A DNA stretch of 32,114 nucleotides from Ignavibacteriales bacterium (GTDB taxonomy: Bacteria; Bacteroidota; Ignavibacteria; UBA10030). Position numbers and translations under genes: made by a program. The stretch's first letter is position 1; every line of letters starts with the position of its first letter. Shown here piece after piece: positions 15,911 to 23,680 of this stretch. The notes under the pieces were generated by a model that saw nothing but the letters and a program-made list of their open reading frames with translations, ran no database searches and was not told the DNA's origin. Location of the stretch: positions 1 to 32,114 of the forward strand of contig JACPUH010000067.1 of NCBI GenBank assembly GCA_016192345.1, given 5' to 3'.

Positions 15911-16046
15911 ACCACCGATGGCACACCGAGTGACACCGATGGGACGTTGTAAGACCCTTCATTATTTTGATTGTGAACACAGAAAAGGAAAGAGTCATTG
16001 TACGATCCCGTCTTTATCACTGTTCATCCGTGTGCCATCCGTGGTT
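15911..16046. repeat. Imperfect inverted repeat downstream of hypE
   Basis: The arms 15911-15928 (ACCACCGATGGCACACCG) and 16028-16045 match in reverse complement at 16 of 18 bases and enclose about 100 bases. It lies between hypE and the methyltransferase gene. The text (CCGTGTGCCATCCGTGGT) resembles a dispersed intergenic sequence that I recall from many environmental bacterial genomes; its function is unknown. It could also act as a transcript 3' structure for hypE. Confidence 0.55.
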
Positions 16047-16069
16047 GAATAGCCGAGCGATACATCCTC

Positions 16070-17134
16070 TCAGCAAATTCTCGGCAGTTGCTCACCGGAA
16101 AGCATATCGACTACCCTTGACCCGCCGATCGTGCTTTTCATAACAACCGTTCCTGGATGGTTCGCAACAACCTCGCCGACGATCACGGCATCACGACCAT
16201 AGGGATGGAATCGCATCGCCTGGAGGACCGCTTCCGCTTCTGCGGGTGGGACAAATGCAAGAAGCTTTCCTTCATTGGCCACATACAATGGATCGAGACC
16301 AAGGATCTCACAGGCGCCCCGCACGCCTTCCGAGAGAGGAATTCTGTCCTCAGAAATCGTTATCCCGACGTTCGACGCCTGGGCGATTTCATTCAGGACA
16401 CCTGCGATGCCCCCGCGGGTCGGGTCGCGAAGAATGTGAATATTCCGGCTCGCTTGCAGCATCTTCTCTACAAGACCATTCAAGGGAGCGGAGTCGCTCT
16501 CCATCGTCGACTCGAACTCAAGTCCCTCCCGGACCAACATGATTGCAATCCCATGCTCGGCGATAAAACCGCTCAGAATAATCGTATCACCAACGTTTGC
16601 CCGGTTCGGCCCGATGGTGATATCGGGTTCAACGACACCGACCCCGGATGTATTGATGAAGATCTTGTCCCCTTTTCCCTTCTCCACAACCTTGGTATCG
16701 CCAGTGACTAGTGCAACTCCGGCCTCCTTCGCTGCTTCCTTCATGGAGCGGACAACCCGCCAGAGGTCTTCCATCGGAAGCCCTTCCTCGATAATCAAAC
16801 CGACCGAAAGATAGAGCGGCTTCGCACCGCACATAGCAAGGTCGTTTACCGTGCCATTCACCGCCAACTTCCCGATATCCCCTCCGGGGAAGAATATGGG
16901 ATTGATGACGTAGGAATCGGTTGAGAACGCGAGGCGACCAGCATCAACCAGGAAAACAGCCCCATCATGCAGCGGCTCAAGCAGCGGATTGCTGAATTCC
17001 GGAAGGAACATCTTCCGGATCAGGTCCTGGGAAAGCTTCCCGCCACCGCCATGGGCAAGAAGCACCCGCGGGTAGTCGGTGATTGGGATTGGGCAGGAGA
17101 GGGCTGAGAAGTCGACCTCTTGTTTGTTATCCAT
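16070..17134 (-). CDS. hypE: [NiFe] hydrogenase maturation protein HypE
   Basis: HypE dehydrates the thiocarboxamide made on its own C-terminal cysteine from HypF-donated carbamoyl phosphate, producing the cyanide ligand passed to the HypCD-bound iron. The 354-aa protein shows the PurM-like ATP-binding core (LAHGGGGKLSQDLI, STDSYVINPIFFPGGDIGKLAVNGTVNDLAMCGAKP, LVTGDTKVVEKGKGDKIFINTSGVG, DPTRGGIAGVLNEIA) and ends in the required PRIC. An open frame continues upstream to 17206, but the ATG at 17134 has AGGAG eight bases ahead and begins the family similarity. It follows the UroD-like gene with a hairpin repeat between them. Confidence 0.97.
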   Translation of the reverse strand: MDNKQEVDFSALSCPIPITDYPRVLLAHGGGGKLSQDLIRKMFLPEFSNPLLEPLHDGAVFLVDAGRLAFSTDSYVINPIFFPGGDIGKLAVNGTVNDLAMCGAKPLYLSVGLIIEEGLPMEDLWRVVRSMKEAAKEAGVALVTGDTKVVEKGKGDKIFINTSGVGVVEPDITIGPNRANVGDTIILSGFIAEHGIAIMLVREGLEFESTMESDSAPLNGLVEKMLQASRNIHILRDPTRGGIAGVLNEIAQASNVGITISEDRIPLSEGVRGACEILGLDPLYVANEGKLLAFVPPAEAEAVLQAMRFHPYGRDAVIVGEVVANHPGTVVMKSTIGGSRVVDMLSGEQLPRIC

Positions 17135-17151
17135 GTTTTCTCCTGAGTAGG

Positions 17152-17194
17152 CCTGACAGGTTTTACCTGGATTATCGGAGTGAAACCTGTCAGG
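17152..17194. repeat. REP-like hairpin between the UroD-like gene and hypE
   Basis: Perfect 12-bp inverted arms CCTGACAGGTTT (17152-17163) and AAACCTGTCAGG (17183-17194) enclose 19 bases. The stop codon of the UroD-like gene lies inside one arm and the hypE ribosome site follows just after the other. A related half (ACCTGTCAG) appears at 20574-20582. It looks like a mobile intergenic palindrome that may stabilise or attenuate the mRNA. Confidence 0.7.
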
Positions 17195-18329
17195 TCTTGC
17201 TCTCATAACGTCCCCATTTCTCCACCGCCTCTTTCAGCAATAAGAGCTTTTCTCTTTTGACGGGGGGTGCGACGGAGCATGCGGTACTCAGGATGAAACC
17301 CCCTGCCTGTTTCCCGATGTCGATGCGCTCATGCGCATCGCTGAGGATTTTCTCGTTTGTTCCCATCAAGAGTGTGTGAACCGAATCGATATTACCCTTG
17401 ATGAACGCCCTGTGGTTGAAACGATGAAACGCATCCGCCAGCTCGACATTTCCAAGCGGCGGCGGGTCAAGACATTCGATGCCGCTCACCCCCGCTTCGA
17501 GCATCGCTTCCAGCCGGTCGGAGATGGCTCCGCACGTGTGCGTGTAGATATGAACTCCCTGGGCCCGAACCGACCGGGCGATCCTGGCCTCATGCGGAAG
17601 CACAAACTCGCGGTATTGATCAGGCGAGAGAAATCCCGATCCGGCAAAGGGAGAGGAGACCTTGATGGCGTCCACACCTTTGGAACACATCCGGACCGCG
17701 AGATCCTCGACAAGCACTGCGAAATGCTCCAGAATCCCCTGACACTTCTCCGTGTCGGTTAAAAGAGCCATTAATGCCTCTTCGTATCCGAAGAGATCAA
17801 GCAAATAATCGAACGGCGAGGTGATTTCTCCATGCATCGAAACATCCTCACCCGCTTGCTCACGGACGAGATCAAAAATGTCAAACGTATGCTCGGGGTG
17901 TATGGCAAACCGGAGCCCGCCTGAGACAGGAATGTAGGGAAGGGTCGCCGGAAGATCACTCAATTTGAATTCTTCAACGGGCGGCTTGGCCTCCCTGATC
18001 AACGATTGCGGCAGGTCGTCCAAGCGGTACAGGTACTGCTCTCCGTTCTCCCAGGTCACAATCTCTCCTTCGGGGCTCGGCTCCCTTGAACGGATTCCCG
18101 CCCGCCAATCCGGGTCGTGGCCGTGGAGACTGACCAGAATTCCATCAAACTCATAAATGGCGCGAAGCTTTACCAGTCCGTCGGCAAAGACATGCACGTC
18201 ATGCCAGAAATCCAACGGCGCCGCACCCAACTGGAGGAGCATGTGCCCGATGCTCATCTGGCACATCAGCGGCACACGGTCAGGGATACCGCCGTCCATT
18301 GCGATGCGAACTCGTTCTCGTGAAGTCAT
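17190..18329 (-). CDS. UroD/MtaA-superfamily protein in the hyp operon
   Basis: This 379-aa protein belongs to the uroporphyrinogen decarboxylase superfamily (TIM barrel), which also holds MtaA/MtbA-type corrinoid methyltransferases. The N-terminus [21 protein letters not shown] is typical of that wider group rather than of HemE itself. A possible zinc site H264-T-C266 (HTCG) with C351 (STACS) follows the HXC...C pattern of the methyltransferase branch. The start at 18329 has AGGAG eight bases ahead and overlaps the hypD stop in ATGA, so it is translationally coupled to hypD and followed by hypE. No corrinoid protein is nearby. A role in hydrogenase cofactor or ligand metabolism is possible but unproven. 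Confidence 0.9.
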   Translation of the reverse strand: MTSRERVRIAMDGGIPDRVPLMCQMSIGHMLLQLGAAPLDFWHDVHVFADGLVKLRAIYEFDGILVSLHGHDPDWRAGIRSREPSPEGEIVTWENGEQYLYRLDDLPQSLIREAKPPVEEFKLSDLPATLPYIPVSGGLRFAIHPEHTFDIFDLVREQAGEDVSMHGEITSPFDYLLDLFGYEEALMALLTDTEKCQGILEHFAVLVEDLAVRMCSKGVDAIKVSSPFAGSGFLSPDQYREFVLPHEARIARSVRAQGVHIYTHTCGAISDRLEAMLEAGVSGIECLDPPPLGNVELADAFHRFNHRAFIKGNIDSVHTLLMGTNEKILSDAHERIDIGKQAGGFILSTACSVAPPVKREKLLLLKEAVEKWGRYESKT

Positions 18330-19438
18330 GCTGAAACGCTCCTGTTGCTTGTCCGATAATGCCGATAACGATAGTATGCCGCGCATGCCCCCTCTGAAGA
18401 AACCATCGGCGCACCAAGCGGCTTCTCGGGCGTGCATTGGCGACCGAAGGCCGGACAGTCATGGGGCCTCTTCAAACCCTGAAGGACCTGTCCGGCGATG
18501 CAGAGCGGCGACTCTACAGTCCGAATGCTTTCAATATCAAAAATCTGTTCTGCATCGAATTCGGCATAGGCCATACTGAGTTTATACCCGCTCGAAAGAA
18601 TCACACCCAGACCGCGCCAGGCACGGTCGGTCACTTCGAATACTTCAGCCATAAGTTTGCGGGCAGGGATGTTCCCCTCACGCCGCACCGAACGGACGTA
18701 CTGGTTCTCCACATCGGCTCTCCCCTCCTCCAACTGCTTCACCGTCATATACACACCCTGCAGGATGTCGATCGGCTCGAATCCGGTGACAACGATGGGC
18801 ACATTGTACTTTTCTGCAAGAGGAATATATTCCTCATACCCCATCACCGTGCAGACGTGGCCCGCAGCAAGAAATCCCTGGACCTGCGAGGCGGGGGAGG
18901 AGAGAATTGCCTCCATCGCCGGAGGTACCAGCACATGGGAACAGAGGAGGAAAAAATTCCGGAGCCCAAGCCGCCGGGCCTGCCAGACCGCCATCGCGTT
19001 GGCGGGTGCCGTCGTCTCAAAACCGACACCGAAAAATACGACTTTTTTATCAGGATTCTGCTTTGCAATCGTGAGAGCATCGAGGGGTGAATAGACCATC
19101 CGTACATTGCCCCCTTCCGCCCTCACTGTGAGGAGGTCTTTGGACGAGCCCGGAACCCTCAGCATATCCCCGAACGATGCCAGGATAACACCGGGCATGG
19201 AAGCGATCGCGATCGCCTTGTCGATGATCTCGAGCGGCGTCACACAAACTGGGCACCCCGGGCCGTGGACGAGCGTCAATTCTTTGGGGAGAAGCCCCTC
19301 CAGCCCAAACTTGACGATGGTGTGAGTTTGCCCTCCGCAGATCTCCATGATCGTCCATGGGCGTGTTGTAATGGCGCGAATTTTGTCCGCGTACCTCCGC
19401 GCCATAGCCTCACTTCGATATTCGTCGATGTAACGCAC
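18326..19438 (-). CDS. hypD: [NiFe] hydrogenase maturation protein HypD
   Basis: HypD is the 4Fe-4S scaffold that, with HypC, holds iron while the CN and CO ligands are added. Motifs are intact: CGGQTH at 34-39, GPGCPVC at 59-65, [18 protein letters not shown], and the C-terminal cluster-binding cysteines in [29 protein letters not shown]. Length of 370 aa is normal. The start is a GTG with AGGAA seven bases upstream; the following residues RYIDEYR match the usual HypD beginning. A 236-base gap upstream carries a candidate sigma-54 promoter and palindrome, so hypD probably opens its own unit. Confidence 0.97.
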   Translation of the reverse strand: MRYIDEYRSEAMARRYADKIRAITTRPWTIMEICGGQTHTIVKFGLEGLLPKELTLVHGPGCPVCVTPLEIIDKAIAIASMPGVILASFGDMLRVPGSSKDLLTVRAEGGNVRMVYSPLDALTIAKQNPDKKVVFFGVGFETTAPANAMAVWQARRLGLRNFFLLCSHVLVPPAMEAILSSPASQVQGFLAAGHVCTVMGYEEYIPLAEKYNVPIVVTGFEPIDILQGVYMTVKQLEEGRADVENQYVRSVRREGNIPARKLMAEVFEVTDRAWRGLGVILSSGYKLSMAYAEFDAEQIFDIESIRTVESPLCIAGQVLQGLKRPHDCPAFGRQCTPEKPLGAPMVSSEGACAAYYRYRHYRTSNRSVSA

Positions 19439-19498
19439 CGGTGAGTTCCTGTGATATGCTCAATACCTCACATCAGTCCACTGGTTTGAAGTTTTGTG

Positions 19499-19513
19499 GC
19501 AATCTTCATACCA
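19499..19513 (-). promoter_or_regulatory. Candidate sigma-54 promoter for hypD-uroD-hypE
   Basis: On the minus strand TGGTATGAAGATTGC has the invariant GG and GC separated by exactly ten bases, with TTGC at -12 and TGG-A-G at -24 (consensus TGGCACG-N4-TTGC). Transcription would start near 19488, about 50 bases before the hypD GTG. Hydrogenase genes in other bacteria are often sigma-54 dependent, and a sigma-54 activator is encoded in this window. Confidence 0.6.
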
Positions 19514-19586
19514 CAGCAGGGAAGCAAATCGGGAAAGATTCGAAAGGAAATCTCAGGAATTGCTGAAGATACTGATGAATTCACCG

Positions 19587-19613
19587 AGATCTTTCTCAGT
19601 ACTGAGAAGATCT
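19587..19613. promoter_or_regulatory. Palindromic activator site upstream of hypD
   Basis: A perfect 16-bp palindrome TTCTCAGTACTGAGAA (19593-19608) is extended by flanking AGATCT on both sides, with one extra T on the left. It centres about 89 bases upstream of the -24 box, a usual distance for an NtrC-type enhancer site. A 19-bp stretch (19591-19609) recurs at 30440-30458 with two differences. No T run follows on either strand, so it is unlikely to be a terminator. Confidence 0.6.
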
Positions 19614-19674
19614 GGTGTGGTTTGCCAAAAGCGGGAAGGGACTTTTATCAACCTTTCGGAACAACTCTCTCATC

Positions 19675-20184
19675 TTACGAACGTCGGGGGGGAGATTCAA
19701 GCAGATGCAGAATGGCCATCTCTGCAACCGGTTCATCGGCGGCGAGCCAGTACAGAGCGTTCCCACGCGCGAAAAAGTAATGCCATTGACCAAGTCCACG
19801 ACAGAACGCCACCTCCTTCCCGGCCACGGACATCTGTTGAAAATCACGGAAGACCGGGCCACCAGGTTGGATCAAGAGGAGCATTCTCCTGAAGTCCTTT
19901 GCGGCGGCCGATGGCTCACCATACAGCGAAACGTACAACGTCGCTTCTCCTTCCGGGGAGCGATAGTTTCCGATGAGATTTTCATCCGGAGAAACAGACT
20001 TATCGTGCATCCGGTTGACGATCTCGCGGGCCTCCTCCCTCGAATGGCCTCCCGTCAGTTGAAGAGACCCGAGCATGGTCGGGAGTGTGAAATCAGGAGC
20101 CGTGGTCCAGGGAAGCAGGACCAGAGCCACGGCAACAATGACAACAAATGCGATCTTTCCACCATGGGCCGCGAGAGGTTTCAT
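19675..20184 (-). CDS. Membrane-anchored or exported protein of unknown function in the hyp run
   Basis: I do not recognise this 169-aa protein. It begins with basic residues and a hydrophobic segment (KIAFVVIVAVALVLLPW, about 10-26) that could be an uncleaved anchor or a signal peptide. The rest looks soluble and mixed alpha/beta, with a run NLIGNYRSPEGEATLYVSLYGEPSAAAKDFRRML and a C-terminal AGKEVAFCRGLGQWHYFFARGNALYWLAAD, the feel of a small periplasmic alpha-beta domain. The ATG overlaps the hypC stop (ATGA), so it is translated with hypC. It may aid the hydrogenase system or simply share the operon. Confidence 0.75.
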   Translation of the reverse strand: MKPLAAHGGKIAFVVIVAVALVLLPWTTAPDFTLPTMLGSLQLTGGHSREEAREIVNRMHDKSVSPDENLIGNYRSPEGEATLYVSLYGEPSAAAKDFRRMLLLIQPGGPVFRDFQQMSVAGKEVAFCRGLGQWHYFFARGNALYWLAADEPVAEMAILHLLESPPRRS

Positions 20185-20453
20185 GAGATTCCAGAATTGT
20201 CTGTAGAAGATTTCAGTTCGCCTTCCATCATTCCTTCCACCTCCCTGATCAACCGGAGCGTCTCCCCGGCCTCCTCTTCATCCATCTTGCTGATCGCAAA
20301 TCCGACGTGGACCACCACATATTCACCCTCCACAACATCGGGCGTCCAATCGAGGCACACCTGTTTCTTGATGCCGCCGAAACTTACCTTTCCCATCAGC
20401 GGTTCCGTGGAACGATCAATGGAAAGCACTTTTCCGGGTATTGCCAGGCACAT
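20181..20453 (-). CDS. hypC: [NiFe] hydrogenase maturation chaperone HypC
   Basis: HypC works with HypD in building the Fe(CN)2CO unit and then delivers it to the hydrogenase large subunit. The protein begins MCLAIPGKV, with the essential Cys2, and continues with the family's beta-barrel pattern GKVSFGGIKKQVCLDWTPDVVEGEYVVVHVGFAISKMDEEEAGETL. Length 90 aa is normal. GGAGGG lies ahead of the ATG. A 125-base gap separates it from the upstream hypC-like gene and contains a short dispersed-repeat-like tract. The C-terminal helix is slightly longer than average. Confidence 0.97.
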   Translation of the reverse strand: MCLAIPGKVLSIDRSTEPLMGKVSFGGIKKQVCLDWTPDVVEGEYVVVHVGFAISKMDEEEAGETLRLIREVEGMMEGELKSSTDNSGIS

Positions 20454-20510
20454 AACGATCCCTCCATTTTGAAAGCTTCGTTCAACAGGCTGATGAAAAA
20501 GGAACAGAAT

Positions 20511-20535
20511 GCCACAAAGTCACTAAGACACAAAA
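20511..20535. repeat. Short dispersed-repeat-like tract between the two hypC genes
   Basis: On the minus strand this reads as a TGTGTCTTAGTGACTTTGTG-type text, which I recall as a common intergenic sequence of unknown role in many environmental genomes. It falls in the only sizeable gap of the hypC/hypF section. The call rests on memory and position. Confidence 0.35.
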
Positions 20536-20578
20536 ACCGTATTTAATAATTCTGATGCAGGCATTGTAGCGCAACCTG

Positions 20579-20782
20579 TCAGATTCCCAGCTCATCCACG
20601 ATGGGATACGGTTCAACTCTTGAAATTGCGACTCCTGATTCCACCAGCACGGTATCTCCGACATGGGCTTCGATCAGAAATGTCAGCGGAACGCGCAAAA
20701 ATGCATGCCCCACACGGATACGTCCCATCGTCGTTCCCTCCACGACATAAATCTCCTCAATCTGTCCTGAAATAAGATTCAC
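20579..20782 (-). CDS. HypC/HupF-like small protein lacking the N-terminal cysteine
   Basis: A 67-aa protein whose pattern (SGQIEEIYVVEGTTMGRIRVGHAFLRVPLTFLIEAHVGDTVLVESGVAISRVE) follows the HypC/HupF beta-barrel, including the VGDxVLVxxGxAIxxV hallmark. The essential HypC residue Cys2 is missing: it starts MNLISGQ, and no cysteine exists anywhere in the protein. The GTG start overlaps the hypF stop (GTGA) and has a very strong ribosome site (GAGGAGGTGG), so it is a real gene. A true hypC follows downstream, so this one may have a structural or specificity role; transfer of iron by the usual cysteine chemistry is not possible. Confidence 0.85.
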   Translation of the reverse strand: MNLISGQIEEIYVVEGTTMGRIRVGHAFLRVPLTFLIEAHVGDTVLVESGVAISRVEPYPIVDELGI

Positions 20783-23187
20783 ACTGCCACCTCCTCGTCA
20801 AATGCGGGAAAGGGAATTTTCCCATTTGAACGTCGCTTGACGGCAGCGTAAATCTGCCCAAGTGCGATTCCTCCATCAGTGGGAGGAACTCGGTAATGCC
20901 AGAAAGCCCAGAATCCTTCCAACGTCAGGCGGTGGATTGCTTCCTCGCAGAGGATCTTGTTCTGGAAACAACCCCCTGTAAGAACCACGCGCTGTTGTCC
21001 CGCATACCGGGCAAGTTGCACGATGATCTCGACCAGCGTATTGTGGAACATTGCGGCGAGCAGCCGGGCGGATTTGCCCTGTGCCGCCATGGCGATCAGT
21101 TGTTGAAGCATCGGTTCCCAATCGACGACGCAACGTCCGTCGCTTTCGCCGAAGGCGATTTCCAATGCATCCTTCGTCGAAACGCCCATCGCAAGGAACT
21201 CTAATTCCATGGCCGCCTGGCCTTCGAAACTGACCCTGTGACGTTGACCGATGATGGAGGAGACAGCATCGAACAAACGTCCGACACTCGATGTCCGTGG
21301 AGTGTGGAACCCGTTCTCCAACATCCTCCGCAGAATCGTTCGCTCTTCCTCAGAGAAGGCCTGAAGGGTTGGTAATGATCGTTCTCCGAATGCTTTTTCG
21401 CCGAGCATCTCATACAAGATTCCCAGGGCCGTCCTGCGAGGTTCCCTGACTGCCTTTTCTCCCCCCGGCAGCGGAAACGACCGAAACGTGCCGACGCGCT
21501 TGAACGAGGTTTCGTTTGTCAGGAGAAACTCTCCTCCCCATATCGTCCCATCGGGCCCGAAGCCCGTTCCATCCCACGAAATGCCAAGCACCTCGCCGTC
21601 AAGTCCATTCTCCGCCATGCACGATGCTACATGCGCATAGTGGTGCTGCACTTCCTCCACCTCCACCCCGAGCTTTCTCGCTTCTTTGGAGGATACGTAT
21701 TCAGGATGCATATCGCAAAGAACAAGGTTCGGTTTACTTTCGTACATGGCCGGAAGGTCCGCCACGGCGTTCCGGAATGCGGCCTGGGACTGTTCCGTCT
21801 CAAGATCGCCGAGGTGTTGACTGATCACGACATTCGTCCCGGTTGTGATCGCAATCGTGTTTTTCAAATGTCCACCAACGGCGAGAAACCGTTTTCCCTT
21901 GACCGCTGGAAGCTCAATGGGAAGGGGGGCATAACCGCGGGCACGGCGTAGCACCGACTCCCGCCCCATCATCACCCGGACAACGGAATCATCGACGGGA
22001 CGGGCAATGGGACGGTTATGCACAAGAAAAGCATCGGCAATGCCCGAGAGGCGTTCGACTGCTTCCCGTTCATCGGTGCAAATCGGTTCGTCCGAGAGGT
22101 TGCCACTCGTTGCCACTATGGGGAATCCGAGTTCACGCATCAGGATATGATGCAGCGGGGTCGCGGGAAGTATGATCCCGAGGTAAGGATTGTCGGGCGC
22201 CACGGAAGGGGCCACGGAAGACAAGTCGAAGGGGGTTTGAAATCCCATGAGATTTGTTCCGCGGCCCCTGCGAAGCAGCAATACGATGGGGGCTTCAGGC
22301 GAGCAGAGTAATTGCTTTTCCAATTCGGAAACCTCGCAGAGACGCACCGCGTCTTCCAGCGCCGGCACCATTAATGCCAAAGGCTTCTCTTCACGATGCT
22401 TCCTCTCACGCAGGCAACGCACTGCCGACTCGTTTCGGGCATCCACCATCATGTGAAACCCACCGATTCCCTTCACGGCAAGGATACGTCCCGCCCGAAT
22501 CGCTTCCGCTGCCATCAGCACTGCTGGCTGGTGTTTTTCCCCGAGGGTCCCGTGCTCATCCCAGAACTCGACATGGGGACCGCAAACCGGGCAGGCATTC
22601 GGCTGGGCATGGAATCGCCGGTCACGCGGATCATCATACTCCTCCCGGCAACGTGGACACATCGGGAATTTCCTCATCGTCGTGTTCGGACGATCGTAGG
22701 GAACGGACTCGATGATCGTAAACCGGGGACCGCAGTTCGTGCAATTGGTAAAGGGATACAGATAGCGTCGGTTGGCAGGGTCGAAGAGCTCATGGAGGCA
22801 GTCGGGACAGACCGCTATATCGGGCAATACGAGGGTGGTCTTCTCTCCTCCTTCGTCACTCGTCCGGATCAAAAACGATTCAAACCCCACGGGATCAAGA
22901 AACTGTTGTTCGATGCATTGAATGAGTGACCGGGAGGGACGTTCGCAATGGACCCGCGCCAGGAAGGTGTCGAGCGCGGATTTCGGCCCTTCGACTTCAA
23001 CCTGCAGTCCCTGCGACGAATTCAGGACCCAGCCGGTGAGCCGAAGCTCATGAGCCAGGCGAAACACGAACGGCCGGAAGCCAACTCCCTGAACCGCTCC
23101 ATGGAGAGTCATGCGAAGTCGTTTGATTTCTCCCGGAATTCTTGGGGTGGTGGGAGGAGAAAGCAACGATGGTGGTTCCGTCATCAT
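20779..23187 (-). CDS. hypF: Carbamoyltransferase HypF
   Basis: HypF converts carbamoyl phosphate and ATP to a carbamoyl adenylate and transfers the carbamoyl group to the HypE C-terminal cysteine. Domains in order: acylphosphatase-like (about 25-110; HGAVQGVGFRPFVFRLA), two zinc fingers (about 115-190; CPDCLHEL, CTNCGPR, CPRCREEY, CPVCGPH), YrdC-like (about 205-390; KGIGGFHMMVDARN, SGNLSDEPICTD) and a Kae1-like domain (about 400-800; VEEVQHHYAHVASCMAEN, GISWDGTGFGPDGTIWGGEF, VVLTGGCFQNKIL). Length of 802 aa is slightly above typical. The ATG pair at 23187/23184 has GGGGAG ahead. Confidence 0.97.
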   Translation of the reverse strand: MMTEPPSLLSPPTTPRIPGEIKRLRMTLHGAVQGVGFRPFVFRLAHELRLTGWVLNSSQGLQVEVEGPKSALDTFLARVHCERPSRSLIQCIEQQFLDPVGFESFLIRTSDEGGEKTTLVLPDIAVCPDCLHELFDPANRRYLYPFTNCTNCGPRFTIIESVPYDRPNTTMRKFPMCPRCREEYDDPRDRRFHAQPNACPVCGPHVEFWDEHGTLGEKHQPAVLMAAEAIRAGRILAVKGIGGFHMMVDARNESAVRCLRERKHREEKPLALMVPALEDAVRLCEVSELEKQLLCSPEAPIVLLLRRGRGTNLMGFQTPFDLSSVAPSVAPDNPYLGIILPATPLHHILMRELGFPIVATSGNLSDEPICTDEREAVERLSGIADAFLVHNRPIARPVDDSVVRVMMGRESVLRRARGYAPLPIELPAVKGKRFLAVGGHLKNTIAITTGTNVVISQHLGDLETEQSQAAFRNAVADLPAMYESKPNLVLCDMHPEYVSSKEARKLGVEVEEVQHHYAHVASCMAENGLDGEVLGISWDGTGFGPDGTIWGGEFLLTNETSFKRVGTFRSFPLPGGEKAVREPRRTALGILYEMLGEKAFGERSLPTLQAFSEEERTILRRMLENGFHTPRTSSVGRLFDAVSSIIGQRHRVSFEGQAAMELEFLAMGVSTKDALEIAFGESDGRCVVDWEPMLQQLIAMAAQGKSARLLAAMFHNTLVEIIVQLARYAGQQRVVLTGGCFQNKILCEEAIHRLTLEGFWAFWHYRVPPTDGGIALGQIYAAVKRRSNGKIPFPAFDEEVAV

Positions 23188-23203
23188 ATATACTCCCCCT
23201 TCT

Positions 23204-23680
23204 TCATCCCTGACGGTGATGTTTCGTCATCGACGGGGAACCGGCGTATTGATCAATGAGCCGGCCTACGCTTTCGACGGAATGCTCGATATGCCTGATT
23301 GTTTCCGGAGTGCAGGATTCGCCAAATTCGAACGAGGAGGCTGGAATATGGATAATATAGGCGTTCAGCGGGGAGGCGTCATACAATCGGCCTGCGAGAG
23401 CAAGCACACCGGGCGCCGTTGCAATATGGGTATGCATGGGTCCCATCGACACCGGCAGGGGGATCCGGTTCACCGTCACCTCCTTTGCTTCCACGCTCGC
23501 ATCGAGGAACACAACGGTTTTATAATCTGCGATATCCTCGGCAAGTTCGGGTCCCAACTGGTGCACCATCTTGCAATGAACTCCCGGATACCGTTCCGCG
23601 ATCCTTCGGACAGCGGCAATGCCGGCGCCGTCATCGGCTCTGAGGCTGTTTCCATATCCTATGATCAACATGCGGTTCAT
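23204..23680 (-). CDS. [NiFe] hydrogenase maturation endopeptidase (HoxW-type)
   Basis: This peptidase removes the short C-terminal tail of the hydrogenase large subunit after nickel insertion. The N-terminal [24 protein letters not shown] carries the family's first nickel-sensing acid (GNxLRxDDGxG), [10 protein letters not shown] the second, and [18 protein letters not shown] the histidine block. Length is 158 aa. I use the ATG at 23680, which overlaps the hoxH stop in ATGA; an in-frame GTG at 23689 lies further inside hoxH. Its position directly after hoxH suggests HoxH is its substrate. Confidence 0.93.
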   Translation of the reverse strand: MNRMLIIGYGNSLRADDGAGIAAVRRIAERYPGVHCKMVHQLGPELAEDIADYKTVVFLDASVEAKEVTVNRIPLPVSMGPMHTHIATAPGVLALAGRLYDASPLNAYIIHIPASSFEFGESCTPETIRHIEHSVESVGRLIDQYAGSPSMTKHHRQG

